A DNA stretch of 38,498 nt, taken from IMG/VR virus record IMGVR_UViG_3300024500_000058, positions 1-38,498 of that record; one strand, 5' to 3'. Of the stretch, positions 1 through 6,617 are shown one piece after another (within the stretch, counting starts at the first letter, position 1; every line of letters begins with the position of its first letter). The DNA comes from a virus. The position numbers and the translations under genes are program-made. Under the pieces are notes generated by a model. That model was not told the DNA's origin. It saw nothing but the letters and a program-made list of their open reading frames with translations, and did no database searches.

Positions 1-420
1 ACTACGCTAGAGGAAGCGGCCCCGGCCGGTTTCTACTTCGGCAGCCAGGAAGGCGACGGCGCCTGCTTTGGCTTCTGGCTGGATCGAGACTGGGTGGATC
101 TGCTGGAGCACTGCGGCTTCGCTTCCGACTCTGACCCAGAGGCAGCCGCTGCAGCGGTGCAGAATCTGCTCGCTTCCGGCGTCGATACAGACAACTATGA
201 AGACGCCTACCAAGGCGAGGCCGAAGGCTACAACGAGACAGAAGCTGGCGCAGAGTTTGCCGCCCAGCTGGCGGAAGACGCCGGCATGATCCAAGCCACA
301 GCCCACTGGCCGCACACTTGCATCGACTGGGAGGAAGCCTGGCGCGAGCTGGAGCTAGGCGATGGCTTTTGGCTGCAGAAGATCAACGGCTGCCAGTGGG
401 CTGTATTCCGTAGCGTCTGA
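1..420 (+). CDS. ArdA-like antirestriction protein (5' end outside the window)
   Basis: The frame is open from the first base and stops at 418-420, so the N-terminus is missing. The C-terminal half is acidic and resembles the ArdA layout: a Y-x-G-E-A segment, then an E-F/A-A-Q-L-A-E-D-A-G-type helix, then an I-D-W-E-x-x-W-R-E-L segment, and a terminal G-x-x-W-A-V-F-R ending like the Y/H-V-F-R end of ArdA. ArdA proteins mimic DNA with their acidic surface and block type I restriction enzymes and methylases. The gene lies on the late strand and is followed at once by a terminator. Family assignment is by eye, not by search. A generic acidic phage protein remains possible. Confidence 0.6.
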   Translation, partial: TTLEEAAPAGFYFGSQEGDGACFGFWLDRDWVDLLEHCGFASDSDPEAAAAAVQNLLASGVDTDNYEDAYQGEAEGYNETEAGAEFAAQLAEDAGMIQATAHWPHTCIDWEEAWRELELGDGFWLQKINGCQWAVFRSV

Positions 421-443
421 GCTGGAGCTCTACCGATCACACG

Positions 444-468
444 GCCCGGCCTAGTTGCCGGGCTTTTT
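444..468 (+). terminator. Rho-independent terminator after the ArdA-like gene
   Basis: A perfect 7-bp GC stem (GCCCGGC / GCCGGGC) with a 6-base loop is followed by five T. It lies 24 bases after the stop of the first gene, so it separates that gene from the terminase genes. Confidence 0.85.
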
Positions 469-538
469 GCTGCGCGGCCTGCGGCCGCTTGCAAACGTGA
501 GAGCGTATCATACGGCTAGCGAGTTTGTGACTCTAACC

Positions 539-991
539 GTGCTGGAATCTGACGGCCAGGAAGTAACGAAACCTACGACCGTTGCGAATGACGAGTCAAA
601 GCGCTGGCGTGGGGGTCGCAGCACGCAGGCCCGCATGGATGAGCGGGTGAACTACGCCTACAGCTTGCTGCTAGAGGGCAATACGCGTCGGGCCAATGCT
701 GAACTCGTTGCCTCTCGCTTCAACATCTCTATTCGCACAGCGCACGATGACATCGCAAAGGCGATGGAGCTTCTCAAACAGGAACGTTTAGAAGATCGCG
801 CCGAAATGTTGAACATTATCACCGCGTCACGGTTAGCTGTACTTAAGAAGGCAATTCGCAAGGGAAATTATCAAGTTGCGTGTCACCTGTTAGATAGCCT
901 TGGCCGTGCAGCTGGAGAACTAACTCAGGAAGTGGCGAGCCAGGCAGCACCAACCCTCAACATTGAGATCTCGGACAAGCGGCAGGCCTAG
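539..991 (+). CDS. Terminase small subunit-like DNA-binding protein (start uncertain)
   Basis: The product is a basic, mostly helical protein of about 150 residues. A stretch R-x-A-N-A-E-L-V-A-S-R-F-N-I-S-I-R-T-A-H looks like a helix-turn-helix, and it is followed by a long helical tail. Position just upstream of the large terminase gene and the HTH make it the likely small subunit, which recognises packaging sites. The frame extends upstream to 455 with a TTG lying inside the terminator stem, so that start is rejected. GTG at 497, 527 or 539 and ATG at 635 are candidates. I chose 539 because TATCAT at 506-511 lies 33 bases before it, like the -10 boxes of the other late genes. A 116-residue product from 635 is the conservative alternative. 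Confidence 0.6.
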   Translation: MLESDGQEVTKPTTVANDESKRWRGGRSTQARMDERVNYAYSLLLEGNTRRANAELVASRFNISIRTAHDDIAKAMELLKQERLEDRAEMLNIITASRLAVLKKAIRKGNYQVACHLLDSLGRAAGELTQEVASQAAPTLNIEISDKRQA

Positions 992-1010
992 TTTCCGGGC
1001 TGTTCTGTGA

Positions 1011-1016
1011 TACAAT
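1011..1016 (+). promoter_or_regulatory. Putative late -10 box TACAAT (extended by TGA)
   Basis: TACAAT lies 32 bases before the ATG at 1043 and is preceded by TGA, giving an extended -10 look. It is a variant of the TAnACT family found before other late genes. No convincing -35 element is visible. Confidence 0.45.
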
Positions 1017-1042
1017 ACGGGAGCACCTAGGGAAACCGTCCC

Positions 1043-1162
1043 ATGCTTCGCGCTTCCGCCTTCCTCGCCTTCGGCCTGGCCGCTTGCTCTGCTGCTCCAG
1101 CCGTCTCGCTTGTCTTACTTGCGACTGGCGCAACCGCTTTGATCGTCGATCGCAACCGCTAA
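1043..1162 (+). CDS. Small hydrophobic protein, 39 aa, possible lipoprotein
   Basis: ATG at 1043 runs to TAA at 1160-1162. The product has a short basic start (M-L-R), a hydrophobic stretch, L-A-A-C at residues 12-15 that resembles a lipobox, a second hydrophobic stretch, and a basic tail V-D-R-N-R. It could be a tiny membrane protein or a lipoprotein. It lies between the terminase subunit genes behind its own candidate -10 box. Function unknown; coding status rests on the promoter-like signal and the membrane-type composition. Confidence 0.45.
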   Translation: MLRASAFLAFGLAACSAAPAVSLVLLATGATALIVDRNR

Positions 1163-1351
1163 CCGTCGCCGCGCCTTTACCCTCCGGGAGTGATAATCAT
1201 TCTCATTCCCGGGGGAGGGTTGCGGATTTCTGCGGGCTGGTGCGAGTCCCTAGGAACCTACTGATATAACCCCAATTCCTCCTCCTGTTACACACCCGGG
1301 GGAGGGGTTCGAAATCCTGTAATACCCTAGAAGGTACCCGTCTACTACAGA
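1163..1351 (+). other. Intergenic region between terminase genes: G-rich repeats, possible packaging site
   Basis: No gene is seen here. The 12-mer CCCGGGGGAGGG occurs twice, at 1208-1219 and 1295-1306, 87 bases apart. Each copy can pair with an upstream C-rich arm: ACCCTCC at about 1179-1185 for the first, CCTCCTCC at about 1278-1286 for the second. Position next to both terminase genes suggests a pac or cos recognition region, but no cleavage site can be read from sequence alone. A TACCCT at 1323-1328 lies 29 bases before the large subunit start and could be a weak -10. Confidence 0.4.
1191..1205. promoter_or_regulatory. Fur-box-like 7-1-7 palindrome
   Basis: TGATAATCATTCTCA differs from the 7-1-7 Fur box consensus TGATAAT-N-ATTATCA at one position. 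It sits in the loop part of the first G-rich inverted repeat, about 147 bases before the large terminase gene. It may be coincidental; binding by a host Fur protein is inference. Confidence 0.3.
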
Positions 1352-2602
1352 ATGACCCAAGCAGCTGGAACGCTGAACCTGAGATACGCACAAGGGCAGG
1401 TATTCAGCAGCCGCAAGCGCTTCAGAGTGCTAGTAGCGGGTAGACGTTTCGGAAAAAGCTACCTGTCGTGTATCGAATTGCTGCGTGGGGCGATCGAAAG
1501 GCCGGGCGAAACATTCTTTTATGCCGCCCCTACATACCGGATGGCGAAAGACATTGCCTGGAAGGTAATGAAAAAGCTGGTCCCGAAAGCCTGGATCAAG
1601 TCGAAGAACGAGACAGACCTGAAGATCGAGCTGGTGAACGGCAGCACGATCGAACTGAAGGGCACTGAAAACGCCATGGCCCTACGCGGCCGCAGTTTGG
1701 CTGGCGTGGTGCTGGACGAAGCCGCCTTCATGTCCAGCGAAGTCTGGTTCGAGGTGATCCGCCCCGCTTTAGCGGACAAACAGGGTTGGGCACTTTTCAT
1801 CTCCACCCCGGACGGCACGGCTAGCTGGTTCTACGAACTCTGGCAATACGCGGACAGCGGAGATTCCGACTGGAGCCGCTGGCAATTCACAACGATTGAC
1901 GGCGACAACGTCCCCCCGGAGGAAATCGAAGCCGCCCGAGGCCAGTTAGATGCTCGAACATTCCGCCAAGAATTTGAAGCCAGCTTCGAAAACCTCTCGG
2001 GCCTGGTGGCAGTCAGCTTCAGCGACGAAAACATCAGCACCGAAGCCGAAGACATCAGCGTCCTACCCATCCTGCTTGGAGTGGACTTCAACGTGGATCC
2101 AATGTCTGGCATCTGCGCCGTCCGCAAAGACGACACCCTCTACGTTTTCGACGAAATCATGCTGACTGGTGGAGCTACCACCTGGGATTTCGCCGAAGAA
2201 GTCACCCGCCGCTTTGGCGTGGAGCGCCGCGTCATTGCGTGCCCGGACCCCACCGGCGGCGCCCGCAAAACATCCGGCGTGGGACTCACCGACCACAACA
2301 TCTTGCGCCGCAGCGGTTTCAACGTCTCCAGCCCCAAAGCCCCCTGGAAAATCCGCGACAAGATCACCTGCGTCAACACCGCCCTCCTCGACGCAACTGG
2401 AGCCCGCCGCACCTTCATTCACCCCCGCTGCAAGGAACTAATCAAATCTCTCCGCACCTTGACCTACGCCCCCGGCACAGGACTCCCCAACAAAAACCTT
2501 GGCGTTGACCACGCCTTCGACGCCTTTGGGTACATGTGCCTACAACAATTCAACCTGGCGAAGCACGGCGTCCTCGGCCAAACCTCTTACCGCCTTTATT
2601 AA
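1352..2602 (+). CDS. terL: Terminase large subunit
   Basis: The 416-residue packaging motor drives DNA into the prohead with an N-terminal ATPase and cuts concatemers with a C-terminal nuclease. Walker A G-R-R-F-G-K-S is at residues 30-36, and Walker B V-V-L-D-E-A-A-F is near residue 120. The RNase H-like nuclease starts with L-G-V-D-F-N-V-D-P near residue 245, with a further acidic D-H-A-F-D-A-F motif near the C-terminus. Length is typical for the family. ATG at 1352 gives a normal N-terminus ahead of Walker A. The gene follows the repeat-rich intergenic region described above. Confidence 0.95.
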   Translation: MTQAAGTLNLRYAQGQVFSSRKRFRVLVAGRRFGKSYLSCIELLRGAIERPGETFFYAAPTYRMAKDIAWKVMKKLVPKAWIKSKNETDLKIELVNGSTIELKGTENAMALRGRSLAGVVLDEAAFMSSEVWFEVIRPALADKQGWALFISTPDGTASWFYELWQYADSGDSDWSRWQFTTIDGDNVPPEEIEAARGQLDARTFRQEFEASFENLSGLVAVSFSDENISTEAEDISVLPILLGVDFNVDPMSGICAVRKDDTLYVFDEIMLTGGATTWDFAEEVTRRFGVERRVIACPDPTGGARKTSGVGLTDHNILRRSGFNVSSPKAPWKIRDKITCVNTALLDATGARRTFIHPRCKELIKSLRTLTYAPGTGLPNKNLGVDHAFDAFGYMCLQQFNLAKHGVLGQTSYRLY

Positions 2603-2608
2603 CCCGAA

Positions 2609-2614
2609 TAGACT
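2609..2614 (+). promoter_or_regulatory. Putative late -10 box TAGACT
   Basis: TAGACT lies 26 bases before the ATG at 2635 and continues as GGAACAAAT, nearly identical to the site at 3991. An AT-rich TTTATT lies 8 bases upstream instead of a classical -35. Confidence 0.5.
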
Positions 2615-2634
2615 GGAACAAATACCGCAGCACG

Positions 2635-2817
2635 ATGGCCAAAAAACCCACCAAAGCCCAGAAAAAGGTGGAAAAAGTGATGCGCGAATACGGCGCCGGC
2701 ACTTTGAAATCCAGCTCGGGCCAAAAAGTGACTTCTCGCAAGCAAGCCATCGCCATTGCGATGTCTGAAGCGGGCATGGCGCGCAAAAAACCGACCAAAA
2801 AGGGGGGCAAGAAGTAG
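2635..2817 (+). CDS. Small basic protein, DUF6496-like
   Basis: The 60-residue lysine-rich protein has K-V-M-R-E-Y followed by L-K-S-S-S-G, then K-Q-A-I-A-I-A-M-S-E-A, the pattern of the DUF6496 family of short proteins in phages and bacteria. Function is unknown, though the composition suits nucleic acid or virion association. The start at 2635 was chosen because it begins the family-like sequence and follows the -10 box by 26 bases; the same frame is open further upstream inside terL. The next gene starts 2 bases after its stop. Confidence 0.75.
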   Translation: MAKKPTKAQKKVEKVMREYGAGTLKSSSGQKVTSRKQAIAIAMSEAGMARKKPTKKGGKK

Positions 2818-2819
2818 TC

Positions 2820-2990
2820 ATGCCACGCAAAAAACCCGGCGATCCCGGCCTTTACGCAAATATCGCCGCCAAGCGCAAGCGCATTGAGGCTGGCTCGGGC
2901 GAAAAGATGCGTAAACCCGGCACCCCCGGCGCCCCAACTGCCAAAGCCTTCAAAGAAGCAGCCAAAACCGCCAAAAAACGGAGGAAGTAA
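2820..2990 (+). CDS. Small very basic protein, 56 aa
   Basis: ATG at 2820, two bases after the previous stop, runs to TAA at 2988-2990. The product starts M-P-R-K-K-P-G-D-P-G-L-Y-A-N-I, contains A-G-S-G-E-K-M-R-K-P-G, and ends K-K-R-R-K. I recognise this layout from small uncharacterised phage proteins, mostly of cyanophages and other aquatic phages. The last A of its stop is the first base of the next ATG, so the two are translationally coupled. Function unknown; a virion-internal or DNA-neutralising role is only a guess from its charge. Confidence 0.75.
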   Translation: MPRKKPGDPGLYANIAAKRKRIEAGSGEKMRKPGTPGAPTAKAFKEAAKTAKKRRK

Positions 2991-3331
2991 TGGCTCTCAC
3001 CATCTCACGCGGCACCAATCTGGTGGAACACCACCAATCCACCCCGTTGACTGCGGTCAATCAAACCTTCGAAGTCCACGCCGACAGCAGCGAATTTACC
3101 TTCGCGGCCGTCGTAACAGGCGGCGCCAACTTCACACTGTCCTTCGAAGCCAACTACAACGGCGGCAACACCTGGTTCGAGCTAGATACCAGCAAAAATA
3201 TCAACTCCAACGGCCAATACGCCTACTTTTACACCGGCAAACCCGCAAACAAAGTGCGGATGCGTATTGCCTCAATCAGTTCTGGCACGCCTAGTGTTGT
3301 GCCGATCGTTGCTGTCGCTTACCACGGCTAA
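2990..3331 (+). CDS. Beta-rich virion-associated protein, paralog of the gene at 24524
   Basis: The 113-residue protein is rich in T, S, N and F and predicted beta. It shares a clear pattern with the 107-residue protein at 24524-24847: a G-x-N-x-x-L-x-F-E motif, then a short segment with F-x-L-D, then N-G-x-Y-x-Y, then V-R-x-R-x-x-S-x-S-x-G-T-P-x-V near the end. A decoration or fibre-associated beta sandwich is plausible given its place in the structural cluster. No named family is recognised. It is coupled to the preceding gene by a one-base overlap. Confidence 0.7.
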   Translation: MALTISRGTNLVEHHQSTPLTAVNQTFEVHADSSEFTFAAVVTGGANFTLSFEANYNGGNTWFELDTSKNINSNGQYAYFYTGKPANKVRMRIASISSGTPSVVPIVAVAYHG

Positions 3332-3333
3332 TC

Positions 3334-3516
3334 ATGGAAATCACCCCCGAAATGCTCGCCGCCATCGTCGCGGTCAAGGGCAAATCCAATCCCAAGCTCT
3401 GGGATCCCCGGTGCGCCGCTTTCCTCGCAAAGCAAGCAATCATCGCCACAACCCCCAAAAAAGCCAAAAAGGAGGTTGAGCTTGCCCTGGAACTCGCCGA
3501 GGAGATTATCAACTAA
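3334..3516 (+). CDS. Hypothetical protein, 60 aa
   Basis: A short helical protein starts at ATG 3334, two bases after the preceding stop. It contains W-D-P-R-C-A-A-F-L-A-K-Q and ends in an acidic helix. No family is recognised. Tight spacing and consistent codon use with neighbours support it as a real gene. Its position before the tail proteins suggests a structural or assembly role, unproven. Confidence 0.65.
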   Translation: MEITPEMLAAIVAVKGKSNPKLWDPRCAAFLAKQAIIATTPKKAKKEVELALELAEEIIN

Positions 3517-3519
3517 ACT
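3514..3519 (+). promoter_or_regulatory. Weak candidate late -10 box TAAACT
   Basis: TAAACT overlaps the TAA stop of the preceding gene and lies 34 bases before the GTG at 3548. It matches the TAnACT family but its spacing is slightly long. Confidence 0.3.
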
Positions 3520-3547
3520 CAAACTAACCCCTACTTGATAAGGACCC

Positions 3548-3964
3548 GTGGCTTTCTATCGCGGCGAGGAGGGCTCCATCAGCTTCAAGGACAGCTCCGG
3601 CGCCGTTGCCGCAGTGTCCGCCACCCGCAGCTGGAGCTTCACCATCAACAAAGACACGCTGGACGTAACCGACCAAGGTTCCACCAGCCGTGAGTTCATC
3701 GGCAGCCTGCTTTCGGGCAGCGGCAGCGCCGAGGTCATGTACACCGCCCCTGGTTCAGGCGAAACCCTGAATTTCATCGACGACGTCCTGACCACCCGCG
3801 ACCAAACCGACGCCCAGTTCGAGCTTTACCTCGACACCTCCGGCACCAAGAAAATCACCTTCACCGGCATCATCACCAGCGCCGACTACAGCGCAACCGT
3901 GGGTGAGCTGGAAGTTGTCACTGTCAACTTCATCAGCTCTGGCGCAATCACCGCCTCCATCTAA
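3548..3964 (+). CDS. Major tail (tube) protein-like, copy 1
   Basis: The 138-residue protein starts with GTG at 3548. It resembles small phage tail tube proteins: a beta-rich fold with W-S-F-T-I-N-K-D-T-L-D-V-T-D near residue 30, S-T-S-R-E-F, then F-E-L-Y-L-D-T, and G-I-I-T-S-A-D-Y-S-A-T-V-G-E-L near the end. Tube subunits stack as hexameric rings around the tape measure. It is about 70% identical, by ungapped hand count, to the next gene. Location before the portal gene is unusual, since tail tube genes usually follow the connector genes. Confidence 0.75.
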   Translation: MAFYRGEEGSISFKDSSGAVAAVSATRSWSFTINKDTLDVTDQGSTSREFIGSLLSGSGSAEVMYTAPGSGETLNFIDDVLTTRDQTDAQFELYLDTSGTKKITFTGIITSADYSATVGELEVVTVNFISSGAITASI

Positions 3965-3990
3965 TAGCAAACACCCCTTGATTTAGGTCA

Positions 3991-3996
3991 TAGACT
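3991..3996 (+). promoter_or_regulatory. Putative late -10 box TAGACT
   Basis: TAGACT lies 30 bases before the ATG at 4021 and continues as GGAGCAAAG. TTGATT lies 7 bases upstream. It is in the 56-base gap between the two tail protein genes, so the second copy may have its own promoter. Confidence 0.5.
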
Positions 3997-4018
3997 GGAG
4001 CAAAGCGTTTTGCTCCGG
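3995..4018 (+). other. Hairpin just before the start of tail protein copy 2
   Basis: An 8-bp perfect stem (GGAGCAAA / TTTGCTCC) with loop GCGT extends by T-G and C-G to 10 bp. It ends 2 bases before the ATG at 4021, so it would sit in the 5' leader of the mRNA. There is no T-run, so it is not a normal terminator. It may control translation or stability of this transcript. Confidence 0.5.
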
Positions 4019-4020
4019 TC

Positions 4021-4437
4021 ATGGCCTTTTTTCGTGGCGAGGAAGGTTCCGTCAAGTTCGAAAATGACGGATCCACTGCTGTTGCCCTTGCATCCACCCG
4101 CAGCTGGTCCCTGACCATCAACAAGGACACGCTGGATGTGACCGATCACGGCTCCACCAGCCGCGAATTTGTCGGCGGCCTGATCTCCGGCTCGGGCACC
4201 GTGGAACTGATGTACACGGCCTCCAGCGCCGACGAAACCGCCGCCTTCCTGCAGGACGTCCTGACCACCGAGGACAACGCCAACGCAGCCTTCGAGCTGT
4301 ACTTGGATACGAGCGGCGGCAAAAAGATCACCTTCTCGGGCATCATCACCAGCGCCGACTTCAGCGCCACGGTCGGTGAACTCGAAGTGGTGACCTGCAA
4401 CTTCATTACCAGCGGCACCATCACCGCTTCCATCTAA
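4021..4437 (+). CDS. Major tail (tube) protein-like, copy 2
   Basis: The 138-residue paralog of the preceding gene has the same length and is about 70% identical without gaps. Differences cluster at residues 11-25 and 68-90; the core R-S-W-S-x-T-I-N-K-D-T-L-D-V-T-D and the C-terminal G-I-I-T-S-A-D-x-S-A-T-V-G-E-L-E-V-V-T are kept. It arose by tandem duplication followed by divergence. The two could form a mixed tube, or one could serve as the initiator or terminator ring or decorate the tail. ATG at 4021 directly follows a hairpin and candidate promoter. Confidence 0.75.
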   Translation: MAFFRGEEGSVKFENDGSTAVALASTRSWSLTINKDTLDVTDHGSTSREFVGGLISGSGTVELMYTASSADETAAFLQDVLTTEDNANAAFELYLDTSGGKKITFSGIITSADFSATVGELEVVTCNFITSGTITASI

Positions 4438-4450
4438 TCCAACTGGAGCG

Positions 4451-4648
4451 ATGACGATCCAAACCGTCACGGGCAGTTGCGTCCACGTCGAGATTGACGG
4501 TGAAGAGGGCTTAACGCACGCCACCTTCACCTTCAAAACCCCATCTATCCCCGACACCCTGGGTTCCTTCATCAAGATGCTCGCCATGGGCATCGAAGTG
4601 CTGGTGCCCATCGACGACCCCGACGACGAGGAAGACGACGATGATTGA
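4451..4648 (+). CDS. Hypothetical acidic protein, 65 aa
   Basis: A small beta-rich protein ends in a run of about twelve D/E residues. CTGGAGC ends just before its ATG at 4451. Its stop region overlaps the next gene by 8 bases. No family is recognised. By position right after the tail tube-like genes it could be an assembly helper, but a classic tail chaperone pair is found elsewhere at 10484. Confidence 0.65.
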   Translation: MTIQTVTGSCVHVEIDGEEGLTHATFTFKTPSIPDTLGSFIKMLAMGIEVLVPIDDPDDEEDDDD

Positions 4649-4913
4649 ATACCGAGGCGAAAAATTCGCCGGCTACAACAAACCCAAGCGCACCCCAAAT
4701 CACCCAAATAAATCACATGCAGTCCTCGCAAAAGAGAACGGCGAAGTAAAACTCATCCGTTTCGGCCAACAAGGAGTCTCTGGTTCGCCCAAACGGACTG
4801 GAGAGTCTGAGGCCGACCGCAAACGCCGCGAAGCATTTAAGGCAAGGCACGCAGCTAACATCAAGAAAGGAAAGATGTCAGCCGCTTACTGGGCGGATCG
4901 CACCAAATGGTGA
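4641..4913 (+). CDS. Small phage protein with C-terminal R-R-x-x-F-x-A-R-H motif
   Basis: The 90-residue basic protein overlaps the previous gene by 8 bases. It has a central H-A-V-L-A-K-E-N-G-E-V-K-L-I-R-F-G strand pair and then K-R-R-E-A-F-K-A-R-H, a pattern known from small uncharacterised proteins of many aquatic phages (DUF5872/DUF6321-like; exact family not certain). In those phages it is often beside portal and head genes, as here. Possibly virion or maturation associated. Confidence 0.65.
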   Translation: MIEYRGEKFAGYNKPKRTPNHPNKSHAVLAKENGEVKLIRFGQQGVSGSPKRTGESEADRKRREAFKARHAANIKKGKMSAAYWADRTKW

Positions 4914-4917
4914 CTAA

Positions 4918-6390
4918 ATGACCTACTCAGTACCCGGCCAATTCCCCACCCACATCGTCGCCACGACGTATCAAAACGGCGGCGACAGCCCATTTATCCG
5001 CACTGCTGCAGTGCTGGACATGATGAAGGGCTGGGAAATCATGAAAGCCGTGACACGCGGCACCGAATACCTACGCGAGAACAGCGAAGCCTTCCTCCCC
5101 CTGGAACCCCGAGAGGACTACCGGGCATACATGAGCCGGGTCAACCGGGCTGTCTTTTCTCCTTACACGCAACGCTTGATTCGAGCTGCTGCAGGCTTGA
5201 TCCTGCGCAAACCCATCGCCCTTGAAGGCGACCCGTACTGGCGCGAAGTATTCGCCCGCGACGTTGACGGCCAGGGTTCGGATTTGGACGAGTATGCCCG
5301 CCGCCTATTGATCTGCAGCCTGACCTACGGCCAAGCCCACACGCTGGTCGATTATCCAGCCCAGACCGAAATCCGCAGCCTGGCCGAAGAACGCGCCCTG
5401 GGCCGCCGCCCGTACTGGGTCGAAATCGACCCTTACAACATCTACGGCTGGCGCCTCGACCGCGACGCGGCCTACGGCACGTTGACGCAGGTCCGCATCT
5501 ACGAAAAAGCGATTGTGCCCGAGGGCCGCTTCGGCGAAAAAACCTACGAACAAATCCGTGTCATCGAGCCCGGCCGCTACGAGGTCTACCGCCAAAAGCA
5601 AGCCATCAAACCCCTCGGCCCCGGCTTCCTGGAACCCAACGCCCAAAGCGGCGACTACGAACTGGTCGATGCTGGCACCTACAGCCTGAACCAGATCCCA
5701 CTGGTTACCACCTACTCCAACAAGGTGGACAACCTGATCAGCCGCCCGCCGCTGATCGACATTGCATACCTCAACCTCGCCCATTTCCAACGCCAAGCCG
5801 ACCTAATCCACAGCCTCCACATCGCATCTCAGCCGATGCTTGTCCTTGAAGGCTGGGACGACCAGACCAAGGACATGTCGGTCAGCGTGAACTACGCAAT
5901 GGCCACTGCCCCAGGCAACAAGGTCTATTACGTGGAGCCCGCGTCTAGCGCTTTCGAAGCACAAAGCAACGAAATCAAGGAACTGCAGCAACAAATGGCC
6001 ACGCTCGGCATCAGCACTCTGAGCCAGCAGAAATTTGTTGCCGAGTCTGCCGACGCCCGCCGCCTCGACCGCGTCGACACCAACTCAATGCTGGCCTCGG
6101 TCAGCCTTGACCTCGAACAAACCCTTCAAAAGGCTTTCGATTTAGCCGGCGCGTATCTCGGCATCGAGCCCCCTGAAGTGAGCATCAGCCGCGACTTCGA
6201 CATCGACCGCCTGATCGGCCAAGACGTCACCGCCATCACCGCCCTCTTCGACAAAGGCGTCATCACGCTGGAGGAAGTCCGCGCCATCCTCACCCAAGGC
6301 GAAATCCTCCCCTCGATGGAACTCGGCAGCCTCCCCACCGAAGAACCGGGCGAGCTGGAATACATGGATGACGAAGAAGAAACCGTTTAA
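4918..6390 (+). CDS. Portal protein (DUF4055-like)
   Basis: The 490-residue protein matches the DUF4055/SPP1-type portal pattern: an N-terminal helical W-E-I-M-K-A-V-T-R-G-T-E-Y-L segment, Y-R-A-Y-M-S-R-V near residue 65, a middle domain with an E-I-D-P-Y-N-I-Y-G-W segment, and a long C-terminal helical stem (residues about 340-430). The C-terminus is acidic. The portal forms the dodecameric ring through which DNA enters the head. ATG at 4918 is 5 bases after the preceding stop. It is followed by a short gap and then scaffold and capsid genes. Confidence 0.88.
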   Translation: MTYSVPGQFPTHIVATTYQNGGDSPFIRTAAVLDMMKGWEIMKAVTRGTEYLRENSEAFLPLEPREDYRAYMSRVNRAVFSPYTQRLIRAAAGLILRKPIALEGDPYWREVFARDVDGQGSDLDEYARRLLICSLTYGQAHTLVDYPAQTEIRSLAEERALGRRPYWVEIDPYNIYGWRLDRDAAYGTLTQVRIYEKAIVPEGRFGEKTYEQIRVIEPGRYEVYRQKQAIKPLGPGFLEPNAQSGDYELVDAGTYSLNQIPLVTTYSNKVDNLISRPPLIDIAYLNLAHFQRQADLIHSLHIASQPMLVLEGWDDQTKDMSVSVNYAMATAPGNKVYYVEPASSAFEAQSNEIKELQQQMATLGISTLSQQKFVAESADARRLDRVDTNSMLASVSLDLEQTLQKAFDLAGAYLGIEPPEVSISRDFDIDRLIGQDVTAITALFDKGVITLEEVRAILTQGEILPSMELGSLPTEEPGELEYMDDEEETV

Positions 6391-6401
6391 TTCTTTTGTT
6401 G

Positions 6402-6407
6402 TAGACT
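6402..6407 (+). promoter_or_regulatory. Putative late -10 box TAGACT
   Basis: TAGACT lies 30 bases before the ATG at 6432, in the gap after the portal gene, with TTAATT 9 bases upstream. It would serve the scaffold and capsid genes. Confidence 0.5.
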
Positions 6408-6431
6408 AGAACTGCATCACCCCTATTCGGC

Positions 6432-6614
6432 ATGAATAAGCACCTCGTAGAGGTTCCGCAGCCGGATGGCACGTCCAAGTGGGAACTTGTCGAACTACGT
6501 GCTTCCGAGCTGTACGAAAAGGACAAGCCCCCCGCTGAGGACGACAAGCCCAAGCGCACCCGCAAAGTGAGCCTGGAGCCCACCCCCGAAACCACCGAAA
6601 CCCCGGATTTTTAA
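6432..6614 (+). CDS. Hypothetical protein, 60 aa
   Basis: A short protein with a W-E-L-V-E-L-R-A-S-E-L-Y-E segment is followed by a disordered, charged, proline-rich tail. It lies between portal and scaffold, 3 bases before the scaffold gene. Family unknown. It might assist head assembly. Confidence 0.65.
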   Translation: MNKHLVEVPQPDGTSKWELVELRASELYEKDKPPAEDDKPKRTRKVSLEPTPETTETPDF

Positions 6615-6617
6615 TTC

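Noticed and set aside
455-538. N-terminal extension of the small terminase gene from TTG at 455
   Set aside because: The TTG lies inside the stem of a strong terminator, so the leader would be non-coding. A later start is more likely.
1255-1335. tRNA-like T-arm (GGTTCGAAATCC) after the second G-rich repeat
   Set aside because: No matching acceptor stem, D-arm or anticodon arm could be built upstream; T-stem pairing is poor. An attachment site is also unsupported because no integrase is present.
3988-4731. Leftward open frame of 247 codons over the tail protein genes
   Set aside because: Runs across three well-supported rightward genes, low-complexity serine runs, no motifs.
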